A stretch of 41,206 nucleotides of DNA, from assembly GCA_016936615.1 (NCBI GenBank), contig JAFGXN010000115.1:1-41206 (forward strand). Reading direction: 5' to 3'. This stretch comes from Spirochaetales bacterium (lineage in GTDB: Bacteria > Spirochaetota > Spirochaetia > JAFGXN01). How positions within the stretch are numbered: the stretch's first letter is position 1; each line of letters starts with the position of its first letter. A program made the position numbers and the translations under genes. This document shows positions 41,194-41,206 of this stretch, piece after piece. The notes under the pieces are model-generated. The model ran no database searches, was not told where the DNA came from, and saw only the letters and a list, made by a program, of their open reading frames with translations.

Positions 41194-41206
41194 ACAATCG
41201 AAGGTG
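41192..41206 (+). repeat. 15-bp direct repeat, copy at window end
   Basis: AAACAATCGAAGGTG, identical to 39680-39694 within sdhE, and cut by the window edge, so its true length is unknown. Confidence 0.75.

Noticed and set aside
1-41206. CRISPR arrays, tRNA or rRNA genes, insertion sequences, phage genes
   Set aside because: None seen on either strand by reading; no regular spaced repeats and no transposase or integrase among the coding regions.

Overview
The window reads as chromosomal DNA from an anaerobic or microaerophilic bacterium with a Gram-negative style envelope. It is AT-rich, with strong Shine-Dalgarno sites and many Sec/lipobox proteins: six lipoproteins with a Cys at about residue 16-21, plus an OppA-type lipoprotein. 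A spirochaete (Treponema/Spirochaeta-like) is my best guess, but no rRNA or universal marker is present, so the phylum is inference.

Layout. (1) 1-7.6 kb: a lipoprotein, a small Cys-rich C_GCAxxG-type protein, a cobalt/nickel ECF transporter (nikM-nikN-cbiQ-cbiO, +) converging on hypA, a large Fe-S/FAD oxidoreductase and hypB (-). Hyp maturation genes beside the transporter point to nickel. Both operons have a similar promoter: TTGTAC followed by a GATA-N6-TATC palindrome over the -10. (2) 7.9-15.3 kb: a phosphodiesterase-type lipoprotein, then a divergent carbohydrate locus with a GT4 glycosyltransferase, a GT4 fused to a C-terminal helical glycosidase-like domain, two GH130 mannoside-phosphorylase-like proteins and a membrane protein. 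It resembles a mannan or mannogen-type synthesis and turnover module. (3) 15.35-23.9 kb: a TPR-like lipoprotein, a NYN/LOTUS RNA-binding nuclease, and three tandem paralogous ~620-residue lipoproteins with their own promoter and terminator. (4) 24-27.6 kb: a secreted GH29 fucosidase and two peroxide-detoxifying enzymes (GPx-like, peroxiredoxin). (5) 27.7-29.8 kb: a type II restriction-modification pair of the Eco47II/Sau96I kind, with a MerR-like HTH on the methyltransferase. (6) 29.8-35.9 kb: a tightly overlapping oligopeptide-type ABC operon (oppABCDF), whose first gene appears leaderless. (7) 36-39.7 kb: a fumarate reductase/succinate dehydrogenase of the CCG-domain (SdhABE/TfrAB-like) class. 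(8) 39.7-41.2 kb: an accessory tail with a decayed DUF1016/YhcG nuclease gene and an MntA/HepT toxin-antitoxin pair, bounded by repeated pieces of the sdhE 3' end and of the hepT start.

The most informative signals are the shared nickel promoter/operator architecture, the terminator-like hairpin in the hypB leader, the two-phosphorylase GT locus, the sdhE-tail repeats around the toxin-antitoxin module, and the leaderless oppA promoter. No tRNA, rRNA, CRISPR array or transposase was found. No gene-free stretch exceeds 300 bases; the longest (7582-7870, about 290 bases) holds the hypB promoter/leader and a terminator.
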